The notes under the pieces are model-generated. The model saw only the letters and a program-made list of their open reading frames with translations. It searched no databases and was not told the origin of the DNA. Shown piece after piece: positions 1 through 11,620 of a DNA stretch of 64,000 nt; the first letter of the stretch is position 1, and every line of letters begins with the position of its first letter. The translations under genes were made by a program, and so were the position numbers. Source of the stretch: Gracilaria domingensis (lineage: Eukaryota > Rhodophyta > Florideophyceae > Gracilariales > Gracilariaceae); assembly GCA_022539475.1 (NCBI GenBank), contig VCMS01000195.1:62001-126000 (forward strand), read 5' to 3'.

Positions 1-3000
1 GCCGTCTCGCTGTGGCAAGCCTTTCACGCTACTTTGACTGACTCCAACGACAACAAGATTCGGAAAAACGTGCAAGGCATTATGTTGCAGTCGCAATTGT
101 TTGGTCGCGCCCGCGACATCTGCAAGTCAATCCCCGCCGAGAAGATTCGTTCCGAAGAAGGAGCGCAGGCAATAGTAGACGCTTTGTACAAGCGAGACCC
201 ACTTGCAGTTGTTTCTGATGTCTATCAGGATTTTCTGGCACTACTCAACACGAAGAGGAATGCCAATGAGAGCTTCAAAAATTTTGAATCACGCTTTCAA
301 GCCCATGTTTCAAGAGTCAATGCTCACGGCTCTGAGGCAAAGCTATCAGAAGCCTTAGTTGCCTTCACGTTGTTGGCCAATTCGGATGTGGACAGCAACC
401 AGCGAGTGTCCGTGCTCGCTAATTGTTCTCCGAAGGATCTCACAATCACCTCCACATCTACCACTGACGACATTCTCAAGGCAGTGTCATACGAATCCAT
501 TGCTTCCGTCCTTCGACAGTGTGACAAAGTCCGTGGTCAGACGTCTCCCTCTGCTACGACAACGCTGTCTACCAATGCGTCTTTTGCATCGTCGTCCCGC
601 TCTGGAGGTCGCAAGGGCACACAACGTCAGCGTATGACTCCAGAGCAGATAAACGATATGAAACAGAAGACGAAGTGCAATAGATGTGGAAAGTACGGAC
701 ACTGGGCTAACGATCACCGCCGCGACGGTTCGTTGAAGCCTGGCTTCAAGGCGATGGATAACCCAGGTAGCACTGACAAGGAAAATAAGAACGTTTTGAC
801 ATTCAATATGGCAAAGCTACGCGAGTTGGACAATCCAGCACCTTCTATCCTTGGAGCAGACGGACCACTGCTGGACAACGCTGCGCCCTACAGCGGAATC
901 GGTTTTAAAGAACTACATATGATCAGAGACCTAGTTCTACCAAACTGGAACGGCGCGCTTGAACCATTGCCAGAGGCCGTGGCGGATAAGACGCACTGGC
1001 AATATGGATCTGGAAATCACAGAAGTGAACCAAGGCCCCTACTTGGATCGGTTCTACTAACGGGACGCACAGATGAAGGTCACATTGTCAAGATCCGTCA
1101 CCTTGTCATCGAGGGATCTTCCCAGTGGGTGATAGGGCGCAACGTAACGACATATTGTGACATTCTACACATGGATCACAATTTGCTAAGATTGCCAAAC
1201 GATCAGCATGGAGGGCAAACAAGAACTATCACCCTCATCGACGAAGACATGCACACCTACAAACCGTACTCAGTGTTTACAAATCACCACTCAGCACTCA
1301 CGACGGAGAACAAGACAATCCTATTCTGCGCGACAGCTCACCTAGACGAAGGACTCGCCGACAGGCCTTGGAAGGAACTGAAGAAAATTGTCGATAAGGT
1401 CCACCGTCACATCTGTGGCCATTCTACGTACTCGGATATCAAGTTGCTTTTGCAACGGAATGGTTTATGGAACGATCAGATAGGCACCTACCTTTGCAAG
1501 GTACTGGAAGAATGCACCTCATGCATAGCTACGTCCACGCCGAAGACTACGCGCAAAGTATCGCTCAGTAGCATGAGCAGGAGTTTCAATGAAGTAGTTT
1601 GCGTCGACCACATGTACCTTGACGAGTTTTGTGTCATGCACATTATGGACGCCACATCACGGTATTCCGTCGGCGCGGTAGTGGACAACACCTCGATGAA
1701 GAATGCGATTTATGTTTTCGACGCACATTGGACTACTCCGTTTTGGACGCCTCAGACTGTCGCATATGACCCTGCGTTTAGAAACAGCATCTTTGAGAAC
1801 TTTCTCATTCGAAACGCAATTGAACCCAGACCTCTCCCACCTCGTAGACACAACAAGAATGTTCTTGAGTCGAAGCACAGAATCATCCGTGATGTATTCC
1901 TCCGCCTGAAGGAAGACCCCACCAGAGACTACGAAGGGAATGTGCCATTACTAATTAGTCAAGCCATTCGCATCACCAACGATCTCTACGGCAATGACAT
2001 CATGTCCTCCCACGAACTAGCAAAGGGGTACTCGAGGCCCATCGAATCTGGCGAGTCTCCCACTCTGATTCCGCAACAGATCGTAGACGCGCACCAACAG
2101 CTTCTCGCCAAACGCAAACTAACGCTAATACTCCGCTCGAAGTCTTCGCAGGAGTTCCCCATCTCAGTAGGCGATATGGTGCAGCTTTACACCAAACAAC
2201 AGCATGAGAAACGCGACAAATGGTCAACATCCAAGCCAGTGCTGTCGTTTGACGTGCAGAGCCGAACTGTAACTGTACCCGGAGCGTCTGGCAGAACAGT
2301 CTCCGCAGCCATTGAGGACGTTAGGCCGGCACCGCGTACCGACGGACTAGCTGCCGCTGTGCAAGAGGCCGTTGACGCCATGGACCGAACGTTAGAAGAC
2401 GAACTTCGTGAAGCAGTCAATCATTCCAACGACGAAGAATGCACCCATCCAGGCAACAGTTCCAATCAGCCGCAGGACAATGATTCTTTGGAAGAGCCCG
2501 CCAACATCGGCCCACAGTACCCTAGCGTAGGAGACCAGATCGAAGTTTACTGGCCAGACGACAAAAGGTACTATGGCGGAAATGTTACGCGACATAATCC
2601 ACGAACAGACAAGTTCTCAATTGAGTACTTTGACGGAGACCGAGAAGTTCTGAAGTTGCAGGATGAGAAGTGGAAGTATTTATCTGGTTCACACCCCGGA
2701 AATCACGCAGCACCGAGTGGTAATCAGGAAACGGACCACGAAGCCGAGAAGTCATTAGAAGCCGCAGAAGTTTTATTATCGCCGGGACAAGAGCTGAAGA
2801 GTAAGGAACGTGAGATTATCAGAACCTACTACGAGGCATTTGGCAACCAAGAGTTTATGCTACACCAAGCCCAAGGCCTCCCACCCTTTGCCACCCAGAA
2901 CGCGTACCACAAGGAAGAGCAGTCCTTCAGGAAAATTGTTCGCGTCGTGCCAGTGCAAAGTGTACCCACTACTGCCAACATTGTGACTAGCCACGTCTTT

Positions 3001-4425
3001 TACAAGGTCAAGACTTGTGACGACGGCTCTCGTACTCTTAAGGCACGCATTGCAGTTCACGGTAACAAGGATCGAGACAAGGGTATCCTTAAAACCGATT
3101 CAGCTACCTGCCCACCAGTAGGAATACGCATCTTACTTTCCATGGCCAGTATTTTCCATTGGACATTGGCCAAGATAGACTTTAAGAGTGCCTTTCTTCA
3201 GACCGAGGCCAAGAGAGATGTGTACGTGGTACCACCTACGGAGTGCAGAACTAGACGTCAGCACTACTGGTTGCTTCTGTCTGCCGCCTACGGATTAGCG
3301 AATGCCGGAGCCAAATGGCAGCAAGTGAGTGATGACGTACTTCGCAGTCTAGGATTTCGCCAACTGGTGTATGTACCACAGTTATTTTACCTCACGAAGA
3401 ACGGTCGCATCTGCATTGTCGCTGTTAAGGTGGTCGATGATATCCTCTTTGCCGCCAAACGCAAACTGCTGTCTTCTACGATTGAAAAGATTGGCACGCA
3501 GTACGAACTCGGCACAATCGTGTATGGACCAGGGCAGCTGAACTTCTATGGACTGCGAATCCAACAAGACGAGACTGGTACCATCACGATTGACGGAGAG
3601 GAGAAGCTTCAAGCCCTCGAAGGTTATGTGCTGAGCAGGCCCAGGCGTAAGCAGTACGACGAGGCTCTGAACGCCATTGAGTCTTCTGCATTTCGCTCTA
3701 TGAACAGTTCTATTGGCTGGCTCGGTATCGCCGCCTCACCGTTTTGCTCGCATGCTGCGAGTTATTTGCAGCAAAAAGGGCCACACCCGATGGTGAAAGA
3801 TCTTGTTCTACAGTTGAATCTACTGAAACAACTGAAGAGGCGCGGTTCCCTGCTCAAGTACCTTCGCGCCCCTGATGCGAAGAGCTCATCTGTGACTGTA
3901 GCAGTGTTCTGTGACGCCAGTCGCGCTAGTGATTACGGACAATTGGGATACATTGCAGGAGTTTTATTTGGAAATCTATCTCTTGGGACAACCTTCCACA
4001 CCTTAAGTTGGAGTTCTCATAAGTCCCGCCGCCCAGTTAAGTCGATTGGTTCCGCCGAGACATTGGCTGCTGGTGAAGCGATTGACGAAGGCAAGGTGTT
4101 AGCCAAGGCTATTTCTGTTCTCTTGGGAATTAAGGTTTCTCTTTGGATAGTAGTTGATTCTAAGGATTTGTACGGTACTCTCTCTACCTGCCGCAACGCA
4201 ACTGATCGCTCTATTCGCGGCGACGTAAGCGTAATCCGTTACGACTTCGAAACTGGAAAGATTGACCGAATGGTCTGGATTCCTGGCAAGTGCAACTTTG
4301 CAGATCCTGTCACGAAAACGGACAGTCAGATGTGTGAAGCTCTTCAAATTCTTCTCTACACCGGAAAAATTTCCATTGATCTTACCGGCGCTTTGTCAAA
4401 CCAATCCAACAAATCCACAGGTTAG
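1..4425 (+). CDS. Ty1/copia Gag-Pol polyprotein, 5' partial
   Basis: Single open frame that enters from the window edge; the codon at 34 is TTG, not ATG, so the true start lies outside. Counting residues from 34: Gag with a zinc knuckle at 215-228 (C215, C218, H223, H228; His in place of the usual last Cys); a protease-like DNAAPYSG at 281-288 in which the usual D-S/T-G is altered; integrase zinc site around H459/H463 and C494/C497, then catalytic D525, D579 and E612; reverse transcriptase with IDFKSAF (about 3175-3195) and VDDI (3433-3444); RNase H with a CDAS motif and a DSKD motif near the end. The order PR-IN-RT-RNase H is the Ty1/copia order. No internal stop or frameshift is visible, so this is the best preserved retroelement here and may be recent. 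Its 5' LTR is off-window. Confidence 0.93.
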   Translation, partial: AVSLWQAFHATLTDSNDNKIRKNVQGIMLQSQLFGRARDICKSIPAEKIRSEEGAQAIVDALYKRDPLAVVSDVYQDFLALLNTKRNANESFKNFESRFQAHVSRVNAHGSEAKLSEALVAFTLLANSDVDSNQRVSVLANCSPKDLTITSTSTTDDILKAVSYESIASVLRQCDKVRGQTSPSATTTLSTNASFASSSRSGGRKGTQRQRMTPEQINDMKQKTKCNRCGKYGHWANDHRRDGSLKPGFKAMDNPGSTDKENKNVLTFNMAKLRELDNPAPSILGADGPLLDNAAPYSGIGFKELHMIRDLVLPNWNGALEPLPEAVADKTHWQYGSGNHRSEPRPLLGSVLLTGRTDEGHIVKIRHLVIEGSSQWVIGRNVTTYCDILHMDHNLLRLPNDQHGGQTRTITLIDEDMHTYKPYSVFTNHHSALTTENKTILFCATAHLDEGLADRPWKELKKIVDKVHRHICGHSTYSDIKLLLQRNGLWNDQIGTYLCKVLEECTSCIATSTPKTTRKVSLSSMSRSFNEVVCVDHMYLDEFCVMHIMDATSRYSVGAVVDNTSMKNAIYVFDAHWTTPFWTPQTVAYDPAFRNSIFENFLIRNAIEPRPLPPRRHNKNVLESKHRIIRDVFLRLKEDPTRDYEGNVPLLISQAIRITNDLYGNDIMSSHELAKGYSRPIESGESPTLIPQQIVDAHQQLLAKRKLTLILRSKSSQEFPISVGDMVQLYTKQQHEKRDKWSTSKPVLSFDVQSRTVTVPGASGRTVSAAIEDVRPAPRTDGLAAAVQEAVDAMDRTLEDELREAVNHSNDEECTHPGNSSNQPQDNDSLEEPANIGPQYPSVGDQIEVYWPDDKRYYGGNVTRHNPRTDKFSIEYFDGDREVLKLQDEKWKYLSGSHPGNHAAPSGNQETDHEAEKSLEAAEVLLSPGQELKSKEREIIRTYYEAFGNQEFMLHQAQGLPPFATQNAYHKEEQSFRKIVRVVPVQSVPTTANIVTSHVFYKVKTCDDGSRTLKARIAVHGNKDRDKGILKTDSATCPPVGIRILLSMASIFHWTLAKIDFKSAFLQTEAKRDVYVVPPTECRTRRQHYWLLLSAAYGLANAGAKWQQVSDDVLRSLGFRQLVYVPQLFYLTKNGRICIVAVKVVDDILFAAKRKLLSSTIEKIGTQYELGTIVYGPGQLNFYGLRIQQDETGTITIDGEEKLQALEGYVLSRPRRKQYDEALNAIESSAFRSMNSSIGWLGIAASPFCSHAASYLQQKGPHPMVKDLVLQLNLLKQLKRRGSLLKYLRAPDAKSSSVTVAVFCDASRASDYGQLGYIAGVLFGNLSLGTTFHTLSWSSHKSRRPVKSIGSAETLAAGEAIDEGKVLAKAISVLLGIKVSLWIVVDSKDLYGTLSTCRNATDRSIRGDVSVIRYDFETGKIDRMVWIPGKCNFADPVTKTDSQMCEALQILLYTGKISIDLTGALSNQSNKSTG

Positions 4426-4434
4426 TGGTTTTTC

Positions 4435-4447
4435 AAAAGAGAAGGAG
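4435..4447 (+). other. Polypurine tract of the copia element
   Basis: The 13-base purine run AAAAGAGAAGGAG ends directly before the TG of the 3' LTR and starts 10 bases after the polyprotein stop. That is the expected position for the plus-strand primer of an LTR retrotransposon. Confidence 0.7.
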
Positions 4448-4588
4448 TGTAGAAATCATGTTTGATGTGTTACCGGGTACGTGAATGTGTTGCTGCAAGG
4501 TACAGTTGGCAATGACACTATCAAGGCTCGCGTTAGGAACTGCGTGTACTCGTGCCTGTACGATTCTATGACGCATTTGCGTTCTACA
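4448..4588 (+). repeat. 3' LTR of the copia element (141 bp)
   Basis: Begins TGTAGAA and ends TTCTACA, a perfect 7-bp terminal inverted repeat in TG...CA form, starting directly after the polypurine tract. The length is short but within the range for copia elements. The matching 5' LTR is outside the window, so the ends rest on the terminal repeat and the polypurine tract alone. The base pairs after 4588 (TAGAC) would be the target duplication. Confidence 0.65.
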
Positions 4589-4795
4589 TAGACTAGCGCT
4601 AGACTTGCTGCTGCCCATGTCAGCCGTTGTTCAGCAATCCCCGTTCGTCTTAGGTAGTGGATTTACTCCGCTATAAGAACCCCTACAGACTGGTTTCGTC
4701 CCAGATGGGAGGAGGCAAGGGACTCGACAACTACTGTCTAGTGGTAAAGATTTGTTTATCTGTTTTGGATCGTCTTCACGCCGATTTCTATTGCG

Positions 4796-5220
4796 ATGTC
4801 CTGTACTGTCGGGAGACGGGACTGTGTTCAACAATGGTGCACTGGATGGGTAAATTATCCGCAGAGAGCGAATGCTCTGATAACGGAGCTTGAGGATGAG
4901 CTGGCTACTGTAAACTGGTTGTTTTTATACGTTCCTGGTGCAAAAGTATTCAGGCTCGACGATGAACATCAGCGGCTGCGTTCGAGAGCTGTTGCATAGC
5001 TCACTGTAATGTCACATGTTCATAATCCAAAGAAAGCAATAGATCTCGTCAACAATGCACTCTATCCTACGTTAAACCCTTTATTTCTCTCCAGCCACTA
5101 CTCACGCCAAGGTCGAGAAGATTACGGATGTCTGGGGACGATTAGTGCGATCGATTCAAGGTGTACCGACTGCTGGGCCAATGCGGCCCATGACGGGTGA
5201 TATCTTTTCCTCCGACTGTG
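4796..5220 (+). pseudogene. Transposase, 5' part, broken by stop and frameshift and split by the gypsy insertion
   Basis: The frame at 4796-4999 contains RLDDEHQRLRSR near its end, a plausible first catalytic Asp region of a DDE enzyme. It is cut by TAG at 4997-4999, then resumes in the same frame (MSHVHNPKKAIDL) to about 5090. A second frame, open from 5076 to 5220, carries the next part and ends in the codons Ser-Ser-Asp at the gypsy target site. Upstream of 4796 the reading is degenerate. No start codon can be assigned. The link to the 3' part is the matching frame and target duplication; the family name is inferred. Confidence 0.5.
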
Positions 5221-6237
5221 TGGAGCAACGGCTTTCCGCTATCGGATGCATCATGCCGCTCATAATGAGATGGTACCGATGGCCAGTGACGTAGCCAAGA
5301 TATGAAAACTCTCTTTAATTTTGGGCAATTTTTGGAGGTTTTTAACGGAGCCTTGATAGGTAAAATCCTCTGTAGGAAGTGTATAGTAACTGGAATAGTT
5401 GGCCACGTGTGTAGGTTGGCCTGCAAATAGTTGTGCCACATCCGCTGGAAATTACCCCACACCCTGACAGTGAGTTGTCCACGTGTAGAACCCTCGAGCG
5501 TTGTGCACCGTAGACCTATTAATAGTATATATGCTTGCGTGATCCCACCCTTGAGCCTCAAAGTAAATGGACAACTGAGTCGACATTCAAGTCGTATCTT
5601 GTTCACGATCGGGCTATAGTAGCTTGCTGCCTATGTAGGTCTCCGAATCCATCTCTGAAGGAACAACGACCGGTATCGGCACTACTACCCCTCATGGTCA
5701 CTGAAAAACCACTCGTCTTCCCATCTTTGGATCTTTAATTGTCTTTACTGTTGTTTCGGCTGTCTTTTGTTGTTTTTTGTTTCGTTTTTCGTTGTTGATT
5801 CTTGTTGTTGCCACTCTGTTGAGTCTCGTTGTTTACAATTGTTCACCTGGTTCAGGTATCGCTTCCGCCCCAGTATTGGGTTTACTCTTGGCGCCTCTAA
5901 GTGCGTCGCTCCGGTTTCGGACCTGTTCTCGCCAGTTGGCACGGTCCGTAGCTCCGCTCCGGTGGTTTCTACCGTGAGCTTTCCCCCGTTTACACGGTCT
6001 GCTTTTTCTTCCCTTTGTTCAGGTTCGAATCACACTTCATCTCTGAATCTGCACCGTTCTTCGAATCTTACCTCTATAGGTATTGTTAGTCACCGTCTCC
6101 GGTCTTACATCCGGTTTGTCACTCGACTCGAGTACGGACAGAGGGCTTCATCGCTGAGTCTACCTCTCATAGGGAGTAGGACTCAGACATTATAGTGGAG
6201 ATTCCCCATAGCGTTTACCGCAGGGTTTTGCTCTACA
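5221..6237 (+). repeat. 5' LTR of the gypsy element (1,017 bp)
   Basis: Aligns along its whole length with 15109-16123. Starts TG and ends CA. The start was placed by aligning with the copy that follows the polypurine tract, the end where the two copies part company after CTCTACA. It should contain the promoter for gag-pol; no convincing TATA box was picked out. Confidence 0.92.
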
Positions 6238-6240
6238 TTT

Positions 6241-6258
6241 TGGTCTCCCGACCTAGAA
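6241..6258 (+). other. Candidate primer-binding site
   Basis: TGGTCTCCCGACCTAGAA begins three bases after the LTR end, the normal place and the normal TGG start for a site complementary to a tRNA 3' CCA end. The specific tRNA could not be named: the complement does not form a clean T-arm. Confidence 0.4.
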
Positions 6259-6402
6259 CGGGTCAGGATCATAACTGGGTTGTTTTGTCAACTGGAAGCT
6301 GGACACTTGAAATCCCCTTTTCAGGAGACTGACATTTATAGCCCCTTTCAGAGGGTTGTGATTAGATTTCTCCCATCTCCTTTTCGGTAGTTCGGAAGTC
6401 TC

Positions 6403-8304
6403 GTGATTTCTCACATAATTATCGCAGAGTCCGGTTGGTTACCTGCAGTATACCGCGCCAGGCTCCGTCCTCGAAAGGACGATCGATTACGTAGAACGCC
6501 CCTGGTCGTTCGGGTGGTGCGCGTTCAAGGACATCGGTCCCCGAACCGGGAAGTAATCGTGAAAACTCCGAGAACCCGGACGCGCCAATTGATGGACAGG
6601 AGGTTGTATAATTTCCTTCGCAGCCTGCGATTCGCAGGCTGCACACCGCAACCAGAGGAGGAAGATCCAGTCGTGGAGATACCCTCAACCGCACCGCCGG
6701 AAAAGCTTGACTCTCAGGAGTACAGTAATCTAGGCCCTCGCCTTAGCATCGTTAATGCAGCCCACGTATCCCTCATCGAGTCAGTCGAGGAGCTCCGTCG
6801 ACAGGTCTATAAACTCCTAGATAAGGATTTCTCGGGAGAAGTTCGTACCCTGAGACAGGAGATGAGTTCCATAATGGAGTGCTTTGGTTCCCCAAGGGCA
6901 TATGTAGAGGACTCTCGGCTCGAACGAGAGGAAACCCGAACCGCCCTAGAGCGAATCCATGTACATTTGGATACCCTCGAAGCCACTATTAGGATGGATG
7001 AGGAGACAAAAGCCGCCGAGCGGAATCGTTCGGATGCTGAAAGTTCCCTTCATTGATCTAGTAAGAGGAGCCGTCGCAAGTATATGAAGGAATCCCGTAA
7101 TTATTCGGATGTGTCTGACTCCGACTCCGGAAGTAGTTCGGACAGCTCGTCATTGTCGTCATCCTCCGATTCCTCGGATGATAGCCGCCGCCGGCGTTCC
7201 CGTTCGTCAAAGTCACGGTCTAAAGCTACCTTTACCTCTCAAGGGGCCATCCGCACTCGGAAGGAGGGAAAGAAGCACCATGGCTTGAAGGAGTTGAAGC
7301 CATCCAATCCGCTATATCGGAAGTTGCTTTCATATCGATATTATCGACTTCAGAATACCTCCAAAGTTCGGACCTCAAGAGGAACTGGAAAGGTTAGGGA
7401 TTTTATCCGAAGACTCGGCGTCACTCTAAACAAGAGAGAGTTTACAGAAAATGACCCCATTCTGGTTCTGGACTTCCTAGCAAGGTTCGTGCAAGAGGTC
7501 GATATACTCGGAACGAGTGAGGGACAGGCGTATGTAGCCCTCCTGTACTACCTCAAAGATCTGGAAGACGATCAATTCAATTCAGTCCGCGGATCGTCGA
7601 GAGCCTCGGAAGGAGGAGTTACGTGTTCGCCCGAAGCGGTACACCACCTCTTACGGTCATACGCTACGGGTCACGCCATCCGAAAGGCTACGTCAGCCCT
7701 GAGGGATACGAAACAACGTCCGGGAGAAACGGGAACCGCTTATTCAACACGCCTGAATAAGTCTTTCCACCGCTGCGGTAATGTTCATCCGTCTGGAGAG
7801 AGATGCTCCGTGTTCGTAGATGGGTTGGATCCCCATATACGGGCACTCGTAGCCCGATATCGGGAGGATAATAGAAAGATGACCTACCTTGAATTCGTAC
7901 GATATGCCCAAGCCGAAGGGAAAACGCTTCGAGCGCAGCGTCTCTCTAGGTCAAAGCCCCGCAAGGTGCTGTTCGCAGACGAATCTGACTATTCATCCGC
8001 CCAATATGATGGGAACGACTCCAATTTGGGTCATGATAACATCAACCTCGTGGGTAGCAACCCCGACTCATTGGGTACTTCGGAACTACCGTCCACGTCA
8101 ACTCCGTCATCGGAGACTGACCCTGCATTTTATGCACAGGGACAGCGGGTTCCCGCAGCACCTATTCCTTATGGAGGTCGTGGGATGAGATTCAGTCGCC
8201 CAGGATGGAGGGAAAACCCCCCGCAGGGTCGTGTGGATAGAGGTCCGCAACACCAATCAACCTCAGTTATCTGCTACGATTGTTACCAATTTGGGTATAT
8301 CTAG
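6403..8304 (+). pseudogene. Gypsy gag, interrupted by two in-frame stops
   Basis: One frame runs from 6403 with a TGA at 7054-7056 and ends at TAG 8302-8304. The first section has a basic, Arg-rich start and a likely coiled coil (about residues 120-205). The second begins with Ser/Asp-rich and Arg-rich stretches, followed by a capsid-like region. At the end a CCHC zinc knuckle starts (CYDCYQFG), but the His position is Tyr and the terminal stop lies inside the knuckle; the last Cys codon follows the stop in frame. Both changes fit C-to-T transitions. The element cannot make a normal Gag from this frame. Confidence 0.75.
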
Positions 8305-8437
8305 ACGCAGTGTACACTCCCAGCACAGGAAAGGTTGAGAATTATCGTGCAGTTCGAGTCCCTCTCGCCAGAGAATCAAGCTCGTGTGCCGAGAACTTCC
8401 TATGAAGGCGCGAAGCACGCGATGGCTGTCCACTTGA

Positions 8438-9649
8438 GTGGCCGATCAATTTTGGTCAGGCCGCCCGCGCGGCAGCCCAGAACATGGTGGCACAATTAGA
8501 ACCCGCGAACGGTCATCAGCACGATGCCCAGGATGGGAACCGCCCCCAACAGGTGGGTCCTGCTCCGAAAAACTAAACTTGGGAGTCTCCTCTGTGGGAG
8601 GGGCGTCTGCTAAGCCGAAGTTGAAGACGCCCGAGGCGCCTCTGCTTCACTCCCCGGCTGTTAGAATCCTGACAAGGAAGATGGCTGCCACAGACGTGGA
8701 TTCAGAACACTGTAGTGTTCTTCGTCGCCCGTGGGTACGTTCCCGAAATCTCCGTGCGCCGGATAGAATCCTTGTAATGGCCAAGAGAAATTACAAGGTG
8801 TATGCAGACCTTGGCCTTTCCACCCAATTCATGGTTAGGCAATTAGCTGTCCTAGATACAGGAGCTGCTCCTAACTTGATCAACAAGTAGTTAATTCCGC
8901 CCGCTCTTCGGGGAACGATCCGTTTCGGCCCTGCTCTAAACCTCGCCGATGCGAACAATAATCCGTTGAGAACGGCTGGTTACATTACACTCCTTGTACG
9001 ATTAGGAACTTGTTTGGTACAACTTGACTTTGTCGTCTGTGACTCATTTTCTGCCCCGATTATCCTCGGTTGTGATTTCTGCGATCGCTTCGTGGAAGCT
9101 ATCCGCCCGCGGAAACGCCAAGTGGAAATGGAAGACGGATCAGTCCTGCCGATTGTTCGGAAACCGCTGCGAGCCGCAACGCGGAAACACGTGCCGCTAC
9201 CAGCCGCGCAGCAAGCCTCCAACGATGGCATGGTGTCGACCAAACTACACGTCTCGAAGTCCGTGCAGCTGCCACCAGAGTCCCAGGTATGGGTCGATGT
9301 CACCACCAAACAATGGGGCCTCTACACAGTACAACCGCTGCCGGCTTTATATGAACAGCGTCAAATCGCTCTTGTGAATGTAGTGGTAGCTATTCAACCA
9401 GATCAACCCTTCAAGGTTATGGTCGCCAACTTTGGAAAATCCACTCAGTGGCTGGTAAAGAACCAAGTGATTGGTACAGTGCTGCCACACCCGACTGCGG
9501 TCGTCCCAACAAAGATCCCTATCGCAAAGGTTCTCGGAGTTTCAGACCCTAAGAAGGGGGAGGAGAGCGCTGAATCGCGAGTTAGTGAAGCCGTGGACAC
9601 GGATGAAACCCAAAAGGACTCGGGTCAAAACAATCCGAAACCTTTGTAG
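8438..9649 (+). pseudogene. Gypsy pol, protease section
   Basis: The frame shows the retropepsin active site LDTGAAPN near 8848-8871 and, downstream, IILGCDFCDRF, the conserved second protease motif. A TAG at 8888-8890 splits the domain; the frame is otherwise the same on both sides. It ends with TAG at 9647-9649, and the following reverse transcriptase ORF is in the same frame, so protease and reverse transcriptase were once continuous. Pol lies in a different frame from gag, which suggests frameshift or separate expression in the ancestor. Confidence 0.75.
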
Positions 9650-9676
9650 GTTAGCCCTGTACCGCCCGGCAGTGAT

Positions 9677-11146
9677 TTGAAGGATTCTGTTGAGGAATTG
9701 ATGGAACTAGATCTGGAGCATGTACCAGAATCCCATCGGCAGAAGTTACGTGAGATGTTGCGTGAATTCAACCCCATGTGGGACAGCACCTTAGGAACGA
9801 TTGGGGTAACTGAACACTGTATCGACCTGCTTCCGAATACTAGGCCTATCGCGCAACATCCCTATCGGGCCGGACCGAAAGCTCGGGAAGAAGAGAAATC
9901 TCAAGTCGAGAAGATGTTGAGGGCTGGCGTTATTGAGGCCGCTCAATGCCCTTGGGCGTCACCTGTGGTGTTAGTTCCGAAACTGGATGGATCTTCGAGA
10001 TTCTGTATCGATTACCGAAAGCTGAATGTGGTTACAGTGAAAGATGTATATACGATACCCCGGATGGACGAATATATCAACTCTCTGGGGAGCACAAACG
10101 TATTTACCACCCTTGATGCTAACTGGGGATATTGGCAGGTTCCCATCAGCGAGGAAGACCGGGACAAGACAGCATTCGTCTGCCATCAAGGCCTATACCG
10201 TTTCCGGAGAATTCCCTTTGGGATAACTAATGCACCCGCTACTTTCCAGCGTGCGGTTGATATCCTGTTGGCACGATTTAAGTGGACCACATGTTTGGTG
10301 TATCTGGACGATATCGTCGTTTTTTACAACAATCTGGATGACCATCTAGCCCATGTTCGGGATGTCATGAGAGTATTGCGTGATGCAGGAATCACACTAA
10401 AACTCAAGAAGTGCGAGTTCTTCACCGAGTCGGTTAAGTATCTGGGTCACATAATCCGTCCCGGAAAACTCTCAGTCGATGAGGTACAGGTCAAATCCTT
10501 GAAGGAGGCTAAGCCCCCGAGGACTCAAACAGAGTTGCGATCCCTCTTAGGACTGTGTAACGTATACCGACGTTTCGTTCCGAACTTTGTGGACATTGCT
10601 TCAGCATTGGATAAGCTCCTTACAAAAGGAAAACCTGTTGAATTGGACCGCTTTGGAGGTTCAGAGGCCTCCGCTTTTACGGCATTGGTCGACGCCGTAA
10701 CGTCACCGCCAATTTTGGCTCTCCCCAAACTTGGGTTACACAGGCGGAACTATCTGTCATTAGCTTTTCAATCCGAATCCTATATGTGCCAATTTTTTCT
10801 TAGTACTCCAATCGATAGTCGAATTCGCAGGCCGCTACCGCAACTGCGGGCTGGTGAGTACGTGTTCCTCAGTAAGGAGTACTATAATTCTGAAAAGAAG
10901 AAGCGTCATAAGCTCTCCCCGATCGCCAGTGGCCCCTATCGGGTAGTCCCCGTGCAGGAGACGACCGTCGTGCTAGATATCGACAATCAGCACGAGCGGG
11001 TATCGCGAGATCGAGTGTATCGCACCCCAAGCCCTATCCAGGAAGTTATCGCAAGGCCGAGTACCGGAAATAGCGCACCGCCGCACCAGGAGACCGAACA
11101 ATCGGGTGCTATCGCAAACCGCCCGTCGGTTTTGCCCCACCCGTAA
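9677..11146 (+). pseudogene. Gypsy pol, intact reverse transcriptase fused by deletion to the integrase C-terminus
   Basis: Residues 1-350 are a complete Ty3/gypsy reverse transcriptase: FCIDYRKLN near 10003, LDANWGYWQV, FGITNAPATFQ, and catalytic YLDD at 10301-10312. After ILALPKLG (about 10735) the protein jumps to an integrase C-terminal segment with the GPYRV module (about 10930-10950). RNase H, the integrase zinc site and the DDE core are missing, so an internal deletion lies near 10735-10830. The frame stays open across the junction. The element could not integrate itself. Confidence 0.85.
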
Positions 11147-11161
11147 CGCGGTCTCTCTGAC

Positions 11162-11620
11162 TTGCCGAGTACAACAGACTTGCTCAAGGATAACCCCGGA
11201 CTCTCACGAGTTACACCTACACCCTGTACCGAGTTGAATGAGATTCATCCCCCGTCTACGGTATTGGCGCCACATACGGAAGCCGTATCGCACCCTAAGG
11301 AGGGGGAGGAAAGTGCAAATCGCGCTCGGGTTGCTCCAGCGTCCGCTGGACCTAACCGAGGTGTTGAATCACAGAGTGAGACAGAATCTCTCGTTGAGAA
11401 TGATCGCGCTGGCGCTGAGTCGCGTACATCCGAGACCTCGGCGAGGAATGAAGTCAGAAGAAGTGAAGAATCCCCCGCAGGGAGTGCTACAGCTAAGGAA
11501 GTTAGTGGCCCCGTTGGGATGCAATCAAAGTCATTGGAGCGTATTGTATCTCGCTCGCGCGAACGCACGGTCTGCGCCGACCCATTTGTGGGACAAATCG
11601 ACATGGAGAGCGATGCATAG
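11162..11620 (+). pseudogene. Gypsy pol, low-complexity tail
   Basis: Same frame as the reverse transcriptase ORF after a single TAA at 11144-11146. The 152 codons are rich in Ser, Glu, Arg and Thr with no recognisable fold. It probably represents the spacer between the integrase C-terminus and the chromodomain. Low confidence that it was ever a defined domain. Confidence 0.4.

Noticed and set aside
6403-8304. Programmed stop-codon readthrough in gag
   Set aside because: Two stops, one inside the zinc knuckle with a lost His, plus further stops in pol point to decay rather than regulated readthrough.
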